This document shows, in pieces, positions 27,311 through 35,482 of a DNA stretch of 59,753 nucleotides (the first letter of the stretch is position 1; each line of letters opens with the position of its first letter). The stretch comes from JANPLG01 sp964609085 (GTDB taxonomy: Bacteria > Armatimonadota > SYMT01), in assembly GCA_964609085.1 (NCBI GenBank), contig CAZSRZ010000015.1, positions 1-59,753 of the forward strand. The letters are read 5' to 3'. Below the pieces are notes generated by a model. That model worked only from the letters and a program-made list of their open reading frames with translations, had not been told where the DNA came from and ran no database searches. Position numbers and translations under genes: made by a program.

Positions 27311-29008
27311 TCAGAACTCCGTGTACTGGAGTTGCTCGCATGCGTTTCCCCACATCAGCACGAGAATGAACCCGGCCAGCACCCCGATCAACACCGCCAC
27401 CGGTGCGGATGACAGCAGCGCCTGGCGCACTCCCGCCTCCGGCGCCGAGAAAGCGGCCGTCACCCAGATCGGCCCCCCGGGGATTGCGACAAGGCCCGCC
27501 GTGACGCCGTAGGCCCAGAACTTTGCCACTCCACCTCTCGTGTGGATGGACGATTGGGTAACCCCGACGACGGCGGCCAGGGTGATGGTCACGATCAAGA
27601 GCAGGTAGATGGACAGCACCTGATCGAGCGACGCGCCGTGGAAGAGGTAGCAGAGGCCGAAGAGAGGCAGGGAGGGGCTGGTCATCAACATCATCACGGC
27701 GATCGCGCCGGTCGCCTTCCCCACAAGGATGGAGGGGGCGCGCAGTGGGCTGGCCACCAGCAACTCGAGTGAGCCGTCTGCGCGCTCCTGCACCAGGGTG
27801 TGCGCGGTAATGCCCGGAGTAATCAGGGTCACCAGAGCGACCAACGTCATGCTCAGCCAGAAGAACACCTGGCGTGCGGTGGCGGCGGTCTGCAGCGGGT
27901 CGGATAGGTCCCGCGAGGCCAGCAGGAGAGGCACGAACGCGGCCGCGGCGACCGCAACCGACGTGAACATCACGAACTCCGCCGTCTCCGAGCTCCGCAG
28001 TCGAGTTCTCAATTCTCGGGTGAGCACCGGGTTGCGGAATCCGGCCCAGTAGAACTCCTCGCCCGGAGCTTCGGATCGAGATCGGCGGCGCGGCTCCAAC
28101 CAGGATGGCTCCGTTGCGAGCCGACGAATCCCAGCCATCGCCGCCGCATGGATCATCCAACCAGTGAAGAGCAAGACGCCGGAGGAGATCATCACCATCC
28201 AGCCGGGCCGGATCGCCACGCCCAGGCTTCGACGGGTGAGCCCTGCCAACCACGAAGGATCGAGGGCACCCAGGACCGACGGCATGGGGGAGACGAGGAA
28301 GGCGGCCCGGAGGATGCGACCCGGATGGTCCTCCCAAACACCCCTGAAGCCGCCCTCCACGAATTCGATGCGGATCAGTACCCCGACAATCACCAGCGCA
28401 ACCACGCCCACGATCACTGAAATCCGGCTCCGGGGCACCAGCCCTACTCCCGCCAGGAAGATCAGCGTGCCCAACGCCGCCCCGAGCCAGGCGTGCACCG
28501 GAATCAGCCAGAGGATGTGAAGCCATTCGTAGGACTGACGCCCGGGCAAGGCAGTCAGGTTGACGGCGGCAGCGATGAGGCTAGCCAACAGGGTGGGCGC
28601 TGCAACCTGCAGTCCTCCCAGGATCGCAGCAGCGATCAGCGCTGTGTTCGCGCTGCGTTGAGGACTCACGCGGGACAGAATCCAGCTCGTCAGGGCTCCG
28701 GCAGACCGTTCCTGATTCCAGAACTGCTGCGCGCGGAGGAAGCCGCCCACGGCCGCCCCGACCGCCGCGACATGAAGCATGATGCCTAGCCAGGAATCAG
28801 GTCGGAGTCGCAGCCCGAACATCGCCGCCATCCCCCGCGATTCAGAACCGAGAAGCGGCAGCATGAATACCGGAATCAGGAAGACCACCAGGCTGTAGAG
28901 CAACGGGATGCGCACCTGCGTGAGGATGCGGCCGCAGCGCCGCTGCTCCAGGGCGACGAAGGCCTCCTCGGTCCACGCGGCGAGCAGCGCCGTTAGCCGG
29001 GCCCTCAC
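27311..29008 (-). CDS. ABC-2 type transporter permease, double-length
   Basis: A 565-residue integral membrane protein with about 12 helices in two halves, as if two ABC-2 permease units were joined. The second half begins at NPVLTRELRTRLRSSETAE (about 313) and contains ERADGSLELLVASPLRAPS (about 390), the ABC-2 E+xxGSLExLLxSP signature. GTG at 29008 overlaps the upstream lipoprotein stop by 4 nt (GTGA). No ATPase gene lies in this two-gene unit; the nearest ATPase (32495) is on the opposite strand with its own permease. Substrate unknown. Confidence 0.8.
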   Translation of the reverse strand: MRARLTALLAAWTEEAFVALEQRRCGRILTQVRIPLLYSLVVFLIPVFMLPLLGSESRGMAAMFGLRLRPDSWLGIMLHVAAVGAAVGGFLRAQQFWNQERSAGALTSWILSRVSPQRSANTALIAAAILGGLQVAAPTLLASLIAAAVNLTALPGRQSYEWLHILWLIPVHAWLGAALGTLIFLAGVGLVPRSRISVIVGVVALVIVGVLIRIEFVEGGFRGVWEDHPGRILRAAFLVSPMPSVLGALDPSWLAGLTRRSLGVAIRPGWMVMISSGVLLFTGWMIHAAAMAGIRRLATEPSWLEPRRRSRSEAPGEEFYWAGFRNPVLTRELRTRLRSSETAEFVMFTSVAVAAAAFVPLLLASRDLSDPLQTAATARQVFFWLSMTLVALVTLITPGITAHTLVQERADGSLELLVASPLRAPSILVGKATGAIAVMMLMTSPSLPLFGLCYLFHGASLDQVLSIYLLLIVTITLAAVVGVTQSSIHTRGGVAKFWAYGVTAGLVAIPGGPIWVTAAFSAPEAGVRQALLSSAPVAVLIGVLAGFILVLMWGNACEQLQYTEF

Positions 29009-30957
29009 GGGTCCAGCCTCACCACAAGGGTGGACGCAGATTGTGTGATGGGTTGACCGGCCACGTCGATGCCGGCACGGTAGCGTGGAGCGAGTGCCAC
29101 CAGCCACACCCCGGCGGGTTGGGTCGGATCGCCGTCTCCCACCTCTTCCGCAATCAGACGCGCCACGGAGGGGCCAAACCCATCGGACCCCGCACTCAGG
29201 AGCGGATCCGGCTTGCGCCCAGGGCCGCCGCGCTTCCACCCCTCGGCATCGACCCGTGCGGTCGCGCCGGCGGCCAGCTTGCCGATCCCCACCCGCCATC
29301 CCTGGCAGTAGAGGGCGGCATCATTCAGCTCCAGCGACGTCGTGTTGGAAACCGTGCCTGTGAAGCCGATGCGACCCGATCCCGGCGGGCGCTGGAGCGC
29401 CGCCGTGATCGGCCCCCCCAGGTCGACAGGCCGCACGAGGCGTAGCTGGCGGACCGAATAGATCTGCAGGGCCACGTTGAGCCAGCGTGACACGCCGTCC
29501 GCCTGTTCTGTCGGCCAGTCCATGTCGTGCACGCCGCTGGGTGTCTCCTCTCTCCTCTCCGCAAAGCTGGGGCTGGAGTCATCCACCCGCAGGTCGAAAT
29601 CGCGGTTGGTAGGGCTGAAGAGTCCGGTCAACCCGACCTCCACGGCAGCGCTGGCTCCGGCCGTAGTCGAGATGATGTTGACCTGATTCATGACCACCTG
29701 GGCGCTGCCCCAGAACTGGCCTGCGGAGAGTGCCACCACGGAGACCGTCACCGCCAGCACTGGAGTGACCGCCCACGCCCGGACGGTGCGCCGGAGCCGC
29801 CGCAGGAGCCAGGTATTGAGGCCACCGAAGATGACCACATAGACGACACCAAATCCAGCGATGGCCCAGGGCGGCGGCGCCGGCAGGCGCGGCAGGGTCG
29901 TGGCTGCTCGCGCCGCTGCGGGCGAACTCTCCCCGAACGGCGCGACGTACTCTCCCTTGGCCAGAATGACGAGTGCCTGACGCCAGAAGCGAATGTTGCC
30001 CGGCCACTCCCTCACCGCGGCCCGAAACGGATCGAAGCCGAGCCAGAGGATCCTCCCCGAGCCAAAGGGCCGCGTCAGCGCCAGGGCACGACCGCCCTCG
30101 GCGAGTTGAACTTGACCTCCGGCGGCGACAGGACCAGACACGGTCATCAGCTTGCCGGAGCGCGGAGTCATGGGCACGCCCGCCCAGTCGGCAACCCCGC
30201 TCAGCGAAGCTACGGCTCGCAGATCCGTGGGCGTGACGCCACTGAGCCAACGGCCATCCGTGTCACGCCACTCGGCAGGGGATTCACCACAGAGGATTGC
30301 CCTGCCGCCCCGGGCGACGAAGAGGCGCATCGCCCGCCGCTGCGCGTCGTCCATCTCCGACCAGGCTCGCCCATTGACAGCGACTGCAGTGCAGGGCCGG
30401 AATCCCCCCCACTCGCGAGGCATGTCCACCGGTGTACGGTGAGAGACGAAGACCTTCTTCTCCTGCGCTAGGAACTGCAGCCCGGACCCGTCACCCGTGC
30501 AAGAGAGGTAGACCGGCCCCTCGACGAACTCGGGCTTGATCAGATGCCGGAGCATGGGGCGATCGCCGTCGGTGATGAAGAGCTCCGCACACGAGCCATC
30601 CTGACTGTCAAGATCGGGCTCGAACTGCGCGAACAGGGTGTAGACCTTGTGGCCTCCCTTTGGCAACTCATACGGCATTCGGGTTACGCGGCCGTTGCGC
30701 CCCACCAATTCGAGGCGCCCTCGACGGGGGATCCCGGTGCTGTCCAACGTGACTGTCACCGGTGCGATGAGACCGCGGACCGTGAGGTTGTTCTGCCCCA
30801 CGGTCACGTTCATGGCGATGGGAGGGGGCGGAGCGCCCGGCTTCGGCTTCGCGGTCGTCGTCGGAATGGGACGGCGGCAGCCCGCGAGGGCTCCCACCAA
30901 GAGGAAGCTCGGCAGCAGGAGGGCGAGCCCGGTCCAACGCGGGAAGAGAATGCTCAT
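29005..30957 (-). CDS. Lipoprotein with glutamine-amidotransferase-like region and membrane helices
   Basis: A 650-residue protein starting with a lipoprotein signal (hydrophobic about 10-25, lipobox LAGC with Cys at about 26). A periplasmic part (about 30-340) includes RAMRLFVARGGRAILCGE (about 210), resembling a class-I amidotransferase-fold sensor region of ABC-linked exported proteins, and an RPFGSGRILWLGFDP segment. Two membrane helices follow (about 370-390 and 400-420), then a second extracytoplasmic domain to the end. It is translationally coupled to the ABC permease and probably works with it. No named family; the layout resembles proteins encoded beside Gld-type ABC modules. Confidence 0.7.
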   Translation of the reverse strand: MSILFPRWTGLALLLPSFLLVGALAGCRRPIPTTTAKPKPGAPPPPIAMNVTVGQNNLTVRGLIAPVTVTLDSTGIPRRGRLELVGRNGRVTRMPYELPKGGHKVYTLFAQFEPDLDSQDGSCAELFITDGDRPMLRHLIKPEFVEGPVYLSCTGDGSGLQFLAQEKKVFVSHRTPVDMPREWGGFRPCTAVAVNGRAWSEMDDAQRRAMRLFVARGGRAILCGESPAEWRDTDGRWLSGVTPTDLRAVASLSGVADWAGVPMTPRSGKLMTVSGPVAAGGQVQLAEGGRALALTRPFGSGRILWLGFDPFRAAVREWPGNIRFWRQALVILAKGEYVAPFGESSPAAARAATTLPRLPAPPPWAIAGFGVVYVVIFGGLNTWLLRRLRRTVRAWAVTPVLAVTVSVVALSAGQFWGSAQVVMNQVNIISTTAGASAAVEVGLTGLFSPTNRDFDLRVDDSSPSFAERREETPSGVHDMDWPTEQADGVSRWLNVALQIYSVRQLRLVRPVDLGGPITAALQRPPGSGRIGFTGTVSNTTSLELNDAALYCQGWRVGIGKLAAGATARVDAEGWKRGGPGRKPDPLLSAGSDGFGPSVARLIAEEVGDGDPTQPAGVWLVALAPRYRAGIDVAGQPITQSASTLVVRLDP

Positions 30958-31067
30958 CGGGAGGGGGTTGACAGTGCGACCGAGAGGGTCAAGACGGCAG
31001 GACCTGCGGCTCCACCGGTAATCTAACTACCAAATGCCGTCCGGAGAAACGCCGAAGGGTTCGAGGG

Positions 31068-31095
31068 ATAGAGATAGAGCCATAGAGAGATAGAG
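31068..31095 (+). repeat. ATAGAG microrepeat
   Basis: Four ATAGAG hexamers at 31068, 31074, 31082 and 31090 within 28 bp, in the gap between the lipoprotein gene and the C39-like gene. Short AT-richer stretch in a GC-rich window; probably a promoter-region microrepeat. Confidence 0.5.
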
Positions 31096-31112
31096 GTGCC
31101 GTACTCCGGAGG

Positions 31113-31118
31113 TATACT
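31113..31118 (+). promoter_or_regulatory. Candidate -10 box of the C39/ccm unit
   Basis: TATACT, five of six bases of the sigma-70 -10 consensus, 28 nt before the ATG at 31147. There is no good -35 at 17 nt, so an activator or another sigma factor may be needed. If right, the leader is about 20 nt. Confidence 0.4.
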
Positions 31119-31146
31119 TACGTCTAGGCCCCGAACCGGTGCCAGG

Positions 31147-31905
31147 ATGCGGTGCACGGCCCCGCACCGCGCCGTGCAATTCATGTTCGACCCGCGCGCT
31201 CACATTTCCGGCCCACGGAGCTCCTTGCAGCGGACGAGTGTCCCGGAGGCTCGTCACGACTCGACGCCGCAGAGGGGCATCCTCCGCGCAGGGGTTGCCG
31301 GAGCCTGGCTCCCCCACCGACGACTCGACGTGCCCCACATCCCGTTGAGCAGCCTGGATGCCGCGGTCGCCACGTGCACCGCCATGGCACTCCGGGCCCA
31401 GGGGCTGACGATCGATCCGGAGGCGCTGAACGACATCCTCCAACGGGTCGGAGAGAGCCCCGCCGGTGGCTGCCGGCTGACCCGGCTCCGCGCCTGGGGC
31501 GCCGAGGTCCGGATGCCGGATGCGCTTTCGGACCTGCGCGAGGCGACGGCGGTCGTCAACCGCCGGATGTCGGTTCCCGGCGCGCGGCTGGTCTTCCGCT
31601 GGGAAGAGGGCTGGCTCCGTTGGGTGCGTCGGTCCCTGGGCGAAGGCCTACCCGTTCTGGCGTTCACCCAGGCTCAGGTCCTGTACCCCATCTGGCGGGG
31701 GCTTCGGCTCCCGCACGCCGTGGTGATCTGTGGTGGCGAAGGCAGACGGGCCTGGATCCAGGATCCGGCCCGAACAGACGGCCCCGTCCGCATCGGCCTC
31801 TCCAGATTGATGGATTCGCTCTCACCAGGCCAACCGCTGGCGGCAGTCGTGCAATCGACCGCGTCGCTGGAACAAGCGATGCGGGCGCGGGCAAGGGATG
31901 CCTGA
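31147..31905 (+). CDS. C39-like (papain-fold) cysteine peptidase domain protein
   Basis: A 252-residue protein with the layout of a C39/double-glycine-peptidase-like domain: nucleophile region ATCTAMALRAQG with C77, then HAVVICGG with H190, and WIQDPA with D206, the Cys-His-Asp order of the family. There is no ABC ATPase or membrane part, so this would be a free-standing domain. It has no signal peptide and is presumably cytosolic. ATG 31147 is preferred; GTG 31096 and ATG 31183 are alternatives. It overlaps the GbsR-type regulator by 8 nt and begins the run leading to the ccm genes, an association I do not know from other genomes. Confidence 0.6.
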   Translation: MRCTAPHRAVQFMFDPRAHISGPRSSLQRTSVPEARHDSTPQRGILRAGVAGAWLPHRRLDVPHIPLSSLDAAVATCTAMALRAQGLTIDPEALNDILQRVGESPAGGCRLTRLRAWGAEVRMPDALSDLREATAVVNRRMSVPGARLVFRWEEGWLRWVRRSLGEGLPVLAFTQAQVLYPIWRGLRLPHAVVICGGEGRRAWIQDPARTDGPVRIGLSRLMDSLSPGQPLAAVVQSTASLEQAMRARARDA

Positions 31906-32476
31906 CCGGTCGCCCGCGGAATCCGGTGCCGGCCCGAGCGGCAGCGAAGAGGCTCTCCGCTCGCTGCAGGAACGGTTCGTACTGCACTGGAGCGAGATGG
32001 CCGCCGCATGGGGGATCAACCGGACGATGGGGCAAATCCACGCCCTCCTCTTCGTGAGTGAGCAGCCCCTGACCACCGATGATCTCATCGATCGACTGCG
32101 GATTTCCCGGGGGAACGCGAGTATGAATCTCCGCAGCCTGGAAGATTGGGGGCTGATCGAACGGGTGCACTTCACGGGTGATCGGCGCGATTACTTCCGC
32201 TCCCTGACCGACGTCTGGGAAATCACTCGCGCCATCGCCCGGGAACGCAAGCGCCGTGAGCTGGATCCGTCCGTGCGGGCTCTCAGTCGGTTCGTAGCCG
32301 AGGCGCAATCCCGCCGTCGCGAGTCAGACACTCCGGGGCTAGCCGCGTACGAGGCCCGGCTCTCCGCGATGCTTGCCCTCTTCCGCCTCCTCGATAGTGC
32401 CTGGGAACGGCTAGCCCCGCTTGACCGCAGCGGCCTGACCCCCGCGCTCGAGATCGAGATCGAAGGTCTGCCGTGA
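31898..32476 (+). CDS. GbsR/MarR family transcriptional regulator
   Basis: A 192-residue DNA-binding protein with a winged helix: HWSEMAAAWGINRTMGQIHA (about 29-48), LTTDDLIDRLRISRGNASM (about 59, recognition helix) and LEDWGLIERVHFTGDRRDY (wing). This is the GbsR subfamily of MarR-type regulators, whose founding member represses choline and glycine-betaine genes. The C-terminal half is basic and helical, probably for dimerisation. It overlaps the C39-like gene by 8 nt and lies 18 nt before ccmA, so it may control the cytochrome c maturation run in response to an unknown signal. Confidence 0.85.
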   Translation: MPDRSPAESGAGPSGSEEALRSLQERFVLHWSEMAAAWGINRTMGQIHALLFVSEQPLTTDDLIDRLRISRGNASMNLRSLEDWGLIERVHFTGDRRDYFRSLTDVWEITRAIARERKRRELDPSVRALSRFVAEAQSRRRESDTPGLAAYEARLSAMLALFRLLDSAWERLAPLDRSGLTPALEIEIEGLP

Positions 32477-32494
32477 TCCATCCATGCCCACAGC

Positions 32495-33142
32495 ATGCGG
32501 GAGCTGAGGCGTTCCCGGGGAATGTCGTTGGTTGAGCTGCGGTTTCGGGATCTGGAGAAGCGCTTCGGTGCCCGCCCTGTCTTCCGCGGGCTTGAAGCCG
32601 AGGTGAGCCACGGAGAGACCCTCGTGGTCACGGGGCACAACGGATCCGGCAAATCGACACTCCTGAGCATCCTCGCGGGTCTGGCCGCTCCAGACGGCGG
32701 CCTGGTGGAAATCCGGCGGGATGATCGACTCGTAGGGGCCGACGAGAGGCGTCGCTTCCTGAGCCTCGTCGCCCCAGATCTCACCCTCTATCCTGAACTG
32801 ACGGCCAGCGAGAACCTGGCATTTTTCGCGCAGGTGCGGGGAGTCGCCTGGGCTCTGCGAGACGAGGAGGCCGCCCTCCGGCGCGTCGGACTCAGCGGGC
32901 GCGGACACGATCTGGTGGGCGGCTTCTCCTCGGGCATGCGGGTGCGATTGAAGTACGCCGTCGCCCTCCAGACGGAACCCGGCATTCTCTTGCTGGATGA
33001 ACCAACCGCCATGCTGGACGCGAGAGGGACCGCCATGGTGGAGGAGATCATCGTCGAGCAGCGGGAACGCGGGATCCTGGTTCTGGCCACCAACGATCCG
33101 CGCGAGGTTCGTCACGGCGACCTGATGCTGGAACTCGGGTAG
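32495..33142 (+). CDS. ccmA: Heme ABC exporter ATPase CcmA-like
   Basis: A 215-residue ABC ATPase. Walker A GHNGSGKST (about 49), signature FSSGMRVRL (about 146, degenerate from LSGGQ), Walker B ILLLDEPTAMLD (about 167) and a switch region near ATNDPREVRHGD. With CcmB it forms the ABC module that releases heme-loaded CcmE in system I cytochrome c maturation; assignment to CcmA rests on the CcmB- and CcmC-like genes that follow. ATG 32495 taken; ATG 32522 is an alternative. Separated from ccmB by 4 nt. Confidence 0.85.
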   Translation: MRELRRSRGMSLVELRFRDLEKRFGARPVFRGLEAEVSHGETLVVTGHNGSGKSTLLSILAGLAAPDGGLVEIRRDDRLVGADERRRFLSLVAPDLTLYPELTASENLAFFAQVRGVAWALRDEEAALRRVGLSGRGHDLVGGFSSGMRVRLKYAVALQTEPGILLLDEPTAMLDARGTAMVEEIIVEQRERGILVLATNDPREVRHGDLMLELG

Positions 33143-33146
33143 CAGG

Positions 33147-33917
33147 GTGGCGGATCCGGTGACAGGTTCATCGCTGTGGGCCGAGGCGCTGGCAATCCTG
33201 CGCAAGGACGTCCGCTCCGAGCTTCGCACGCGGGCGGCGGTGTTCACTGTGCTGCTCTTCGCGGTGGTGACGCTGGTGTTGCTCGCGGTGACGGTACCCT
33301 CACTCGCGATCAACAGCTCGGCCGCGGGATCGGGGCTGGCGGGCACCGGCGGCGAGGCTGCCGGGGCACCGCGCATCATCTTCCGGACCAGTCCGCAGAC
33401 CGCCGCCTTCCTCCTCTCGTCCCTCCTGTGGATCATCCTCTTCTTCAGCGCGATGGCCGGGCTCCCGCGAGTCTTCCTGAAGGAGGAGGAGATGCGGACG
33501 GCCCCGGCGCTCCGCCTGTCCGCACGGCCGATGGCGGTGTTCCTGGGCAAGCTTGCCTTCAACATCTTGCTGATGAGCGTGGTGGCGTTCGTCGTCACCC
33601 CCCTGTTCCTGGTGCTCCTGACCCCAAGGATCGCCGAACCGGCCTCATTCTTCGCAAATCTGCTCACCGGCCTGATCGGGATGGCGGCCAGTGCCACGAT
33701 CCTGGGAGCCATCGTGGCGCGAACCGGGGGGAAGACCTACCTGATGGTGCCGCTCGCGTTTCCGATATTGCTGCCGCTTCTTGTCCTTGCGGTCAACGGA
33801 AGCGCTAACGCGATCCTCGGAACCAGGGGTAACCTGCTGCTCCCCCTTGTGTCGTACCTGACGGCCATGATCACCCTCTCGGTGCTGCTTTTCGAGGCGG
33901 TGTGGAGAGACGACTGA
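33147..33917 (+). CDS. ccmB: Heme exporter protein CcmB
   Basis: A 256-residue inner-membrane permease of the CcmABCD complex. Six helices at about residues 30-50, 88-108, 133-155, 165-190, 198-215 and 230-248. The N-terminal WAEALAILRKDVRSELRTR amphipathic stretch and FKEEEMRTAPALRLSARP-like loop (about 112-130; here FLKEEEMRTAPALRLS) are typical of CcmB, which usually has about 220 residues. An insert of Ala/Gly-rich residues (about 55-75) makes it longer. GTG start 4 nt after ccmA. Confidence 0.87.
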   Translation: MADPVTGSSLWAEALAILRKDVRSELRTRAAVFTVLLFAVVTLVLLAVTVPSLAINSSAAGSGLAGTGGEAAGAPRIIFRTSPQTAAFLLSSLLWIILFFSAMAGLPRVFLKEEEMRTAPALRLSARPMAVFLGKLAFNILLMSVVAFVVTPLFLVLLTPRIAEPASFFANLLTGLIGMAASATILGAIVARTGGKTYLMVPLAFPILLPLLVLAVNGSANAILGTRGNLLLPLVSYLTAMITLSVLLFEAVWRDD

Positions 33918-33966
33918 GTGTGGCTCCGTGCGGCCACGGCGACGCAGTGGGGTCCGGTCGCGGGGG

Positions 33967-33972
33967 TATAAT
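33967..33972 (+). promoter_or_regulatory. Perfect -10 box 8 nt before ccmC ATG
   Basis: TATAAT, exact consensus, ends 8 nt before the ccmC start. Transcription would begin at or within two bases of the ATG at 33981, giving a leaderless ccmC message. No -35 element is evident at 17 nt. It lies in the 63-nt ccmB-ccmC gap. Confidence 0.5.
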
Positions 33973-33980
33973 AGGCTCGG

Positions 33981-34781
33981 ATGCAGGGAAGAACGCAAAC
34001 AACCGGGACACCGGGGCTGAGCCTGTGGAAGTGGGCGTTGCTGCCCCTCATGCTGGCAGTGATCGGCATGGCTTACCTATGGCTGGGAGACCTGCGGAAC
34101 TTTCCATCTCCCTCCACGGCTCGGATAGTTGTCTGGCACGTGCCGATGGCGATGCTGTCGGTGGTGTGGTTCGTTTTCGCCGCGATCCTGGGACTGCGTT
34201 ACCTGCTCACTCGCGATCTGGCGTTTGACGAGCGGTCGACAGCCGCCTGCGAGGTGGGCCTGCTCACCACCGTGCTGGCCACGCTGACGGGGGCGATCTT
34301 CTCTAAAATGCAGTGGGCGGGCGGGCTGAACAGCCCCTGGTACGCGGGCTACTGGCAGTGGGACCCGAAGCAGATCGCGATCTTGATCGTGATCATCATC
34401 TACGCCGCGTACTTCGCGCTGCGCATGTCCGTCGACGAGCCTCGACGGCGGGCGCCGCTGGCGTCTGTGTACGCCATCCTCGCCGCCGCGAGCGTTCCGT
34501 TCCTCTACTGGGTGCTGCCGCAGCTCCCCGCGTTCGACTCGCTCCATCCGCAGGATGTGATCCGACAGGGGATGGACACGCCCTACCGCGTGACGTTTTG
34601 GCTCTCAACGTTGGGTTTTCTGGGCATTTGTGCCTGGCTGTATCAACTCAAGACGCGGCTCGTAGAGTTGACCAGAAGGATGGAAACGCGTGCGGCGGAA
34701 GCCGATGCCCCGGCCGGCGTGGTGCGGCGGGCGACGCGAAACCCGCTCGCGGAGACCGGTGCGGGACAGGGCCGGAGTTGA
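33981..34781 (+). CDS. ccmC: Heme lyase/handling protein CcmC (CcsA-like)
   Basis: A 266-residue membrane protein with six helices that passes heme to CcmE at the outer face of the inner membrane. VWHVPMAMLSVVWFVF (about 51) provides a heme-axial His region, and GYWQWDPKQ (about 127) is the tryptophan-rich WWD-type motif, here closer to the CcsA form (WDPK) than to E. coli CcmC (WDAR). The C-terminal tail after about 225 is charged. No Shine-Dalgarno precedes the ATG; a TATAAT 8 nt upstream suggests a separate, leaderless message. Confidence 0.9.
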   Translation: MQGRTQTTGTPGLSLWKWALLPLMLAVIGMAYLWLGDLRNFPSPSTARIVVWHVPMAMLSVVWFVFAAILGLRYLLTRDLAFDERSTAACEVGLLTTVLATLTGAIFSKMQWAGGLNSPWYAGYWQWDPKQIAILIVIIIYAAYFALRMSVDEPRRRAPLASVYAILAAASVPFLYWVLPQLPAFDSLHPQDVIRQGMDTPYRVTFWLSTLGFLGICAWLYQLKTRLVELTRRMETRAAEADAPAGVVRRATRNPLAETGAGQGRS

Positions 34782-34791
34782 CGAGGACTCG

Positions 34792-34941
34792 ATGGAGATT
34801 TACGTAGTACTGGCAGTGAGTGTGGTGATCTGGCTGGGCATCTTCGGATATCTGGCCTCGACGGATCGGCGACTGAGCCAGGCCGAGCAGAGGTTCTTGC
34901 GCTCACCGGATGCGGTGGGCCGGGCGGATGACCAGGGGTGA
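34792..34941 (+). CDS. ccmD: CcmD-like small membrane protein
   Basis: A 49-residue peptide with one N-terminal helix (about residues 4-22) and a charged C-terminal half, the layout of CcmD, which stabilises the CcmC-CcmE contact in system I. Sequence conservation in CcmD is minimal, so position between ccmC and ccmE carries most weight. ATG 34792 lies 10 nt after the ccmC stop, with GAGGA before it. Its stop overlaps a GTG that could also start ccmE. Confidence 0.7.
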   Translation: MEIYVVLAVSVVIWLGIFGYLASTDRRLSQAEQRFLRSPDAVGRADDQG

Positions 34942-34946
34942 TTTCG

Positions 34947-35420
34947 ATGAATACACGTAATCTGTTCGTGGGGGGCGGCATCGTCGCCGCGTGTCTGGTA
35001 GTGGGCATCCTTACCTTCCGCGGCGCTGAGATCAGGTCAGTAAGCTTCGACAAGCTCGCCTCGCTCCCTTCGGGTGAGTTGTGCCAGGTGTACGGCAAGC
35101 TGGAGGCGGCGACCATCAAGCCGATCAAGGGTGCTTACCTCGTGGAGTTCCACCTTGCGGAAGAGAAGACGAACCGGCCCCTGAAGGTCGTCTACGACAA
35201 CATCCAGACGCCGCTTCCCGTCACGTTTCCCGCCGCATCTCACGCAAAAGCCACCGGCACTTTCGACCCGGTCACCGGCGTCTTCACCGCCAGCAGCGTC
35301 CTCACCAAGTGCCCGTCGAAGTATGACGAAGGCGGCTCGGTGACGGTGGACCAGCAAAAGGCGATGGAGCGGTTCAAGGCAGTCGCCACCGACCAGGCGT
35401 CGGCCGACCTCAACAAGTAG
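34947..35420 (+). CDS. ccmE: Cytochrome c maturation heme chaperone CcmE, CxxxY type
   Basis: A 157-residue periplasmic heme chaperone tethered by one N-terminal helix (about residues 6-24). The OB fold has the CcmE features: VYGKLEAATI (about 48), LKVVYDNIQTPLPVTF (about 77), KATGTFDPVTGVFTASSVLTK (about 98-118). At the heme-binding site the usual HxxxY is CPSKY (C122, Y126), the Cys form known from Desulfovibrio and some archaea. Start ATG 34947 has AGGGGTG about 6 nt upstream; GTG 34938 is an alternative. Confidence 0.88.
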   Translation: MNTRNLFVGGGIVAACLVVGILTFRGAEIRSVSFDKLASLPSGELCQVYGKLEAATIKPIKGAYLVEFHLAEEKTNRPLKVVYDNIQTPLPVTFPAASHAKATGTFDPVTGVFTASSVLTKCPSKYDEGGSVTVDQQKAMERFKAVATDQASADLNK

Positions 35421-35482
35421 CGCCACTGAGACTCAGCGCGCGCCGGCCCGGGGGGTTCGGCCGCTTCCGTAGGGAGTAACCG

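Noticed and set aside
30968..30973. TTGACA as a plus-strand -35
   Set aside because: No -10 at 16-18 nt and no gene start at a suitable distance.
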